A stretch of DNA of 5,576 nucleotides, taken from the NCBI GenBank assembly GCA_946622835.1, contig CAMOQI010000077.1, positions 1-5,576 on the forward strand. Reading direction: 5' to 3'. The DNA comes from an uncultured Candidatus Melainabacteria bacterium (GTDB lineage: Bacteria; Cyanobacteriota; Vampirovibrionia; Gastranaerophilales; Gastranaerophilaceae). The stretch's first letter is position 1. The number at the start of each line of letters is the position of its first letter. This document shows positions 5,502-5,576 of this stretch, piece after piece. The notes under the pieces were generated by a model that worked only from the letters and a program-made list of their open reading frames with translations, was not told the DNA's origin and did no database searches. The translations under genes and the position numbers were made by a program.

Positions 5502-5576
5502 TTATTTAATCATACCTTTATATGCGGTCATGGTGGTTTTTGCAAGTTTTGCCCTCTGTGTCGGGGTTAATTGTTT
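5502..5576 (-). CDS. C-terminal end of a convergent gene (partial, unknown)
   Basis: Reading the minus strand from the right edge, 24 codons are open and end in TAA (complement of 5502-5504). The translation includes LTPTQRAKLA followed by a K- and T-rich end closing in GMIK. The composition and the LTPxQRxKL pattern look like a genuine helical protein tail, and the gene would otherwise leave the last 75 bases empty. LTxxQ patterns occur in several unrelated families (for example Spy/CpxP-like proteins), and this is too short to name. Its stop codon abuts the SIS stop codon with no spacer. Confidence 0.5.
   Translation of the reverse strand, partial: KQLTPTQRAKLAKTTMTAYKGMIK

Overview
The window is an AT-rich, densely packed bacterial chromosomal segment. 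It carries six complete protein genes on the + strand, one gene cut by the left edge, and one minus-strand gene cut by the right edge. I found no rRNA, tRNA, CRISPR array, insertion sequence or phage gene. Three features point to an uncultured gut-type relative of Cyanobacteria (Vampirovibrionia/Melainabacteria, perhaps Gastranaerophilales): the AT-rich but not extreme composition, a pilin-like protein with a DVNGxxGPN C-terminal region, and a small protein starting MRIQPV. This placement is inference from protein style, not proof.

Left block (1-2572). The first gene is the C-terminal part of a YmdB-type metallophosphoesterase. It overlaps the start of a PHP-domain phosphoesterase of the RNase AM/YciV type by about 20 bases. 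After a 25-base gap comes a membrane-anchored protein whose N-terminus resembles a type IV pilin signal that has lost its cleavage glycine. That gene overlaps by 8 bases a LOG-family nucleotide phosphoribohydrolase. All four read the same way with little or no spacing, so they probably form one transcript, possibly with an internal promoter before the pilin-like gene.

Middle (2573-2678). This 106-base spacer is the only sizeable non-coding gap. It contains a plausible sigma-70-type promoter and a strong ribosome binding site for gatB.

Right block (2679-5501). gatB encodes the B subunit of the tRNA-dependent amidotransferase. It is followed 1 base later by an unrecognised 97-residue protein and 11 bases after that by a sugar isomerase (SIS) protein. 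The SIS protein corresponds to the isomerase half of GlmS without the glutaminase half. The spacing suggests one operon. A convergent minus-strand gene ends directly against the SIS stop codon.

The functional themes are RNA and nucleotide turnover on the left (YmdB, PHP/RNase AM, LOG), and tRNA amidation plus amino-sugar chemistry on the right. I see no clear new multi-gene system. The most notable items are a GatB lacking all four usual zinc-site cysteines, a degenerate pilin, a glutaminase-less GlmS-like protein with its catalytic residues intact, and an orphan small protein tightly coupled to gatB.
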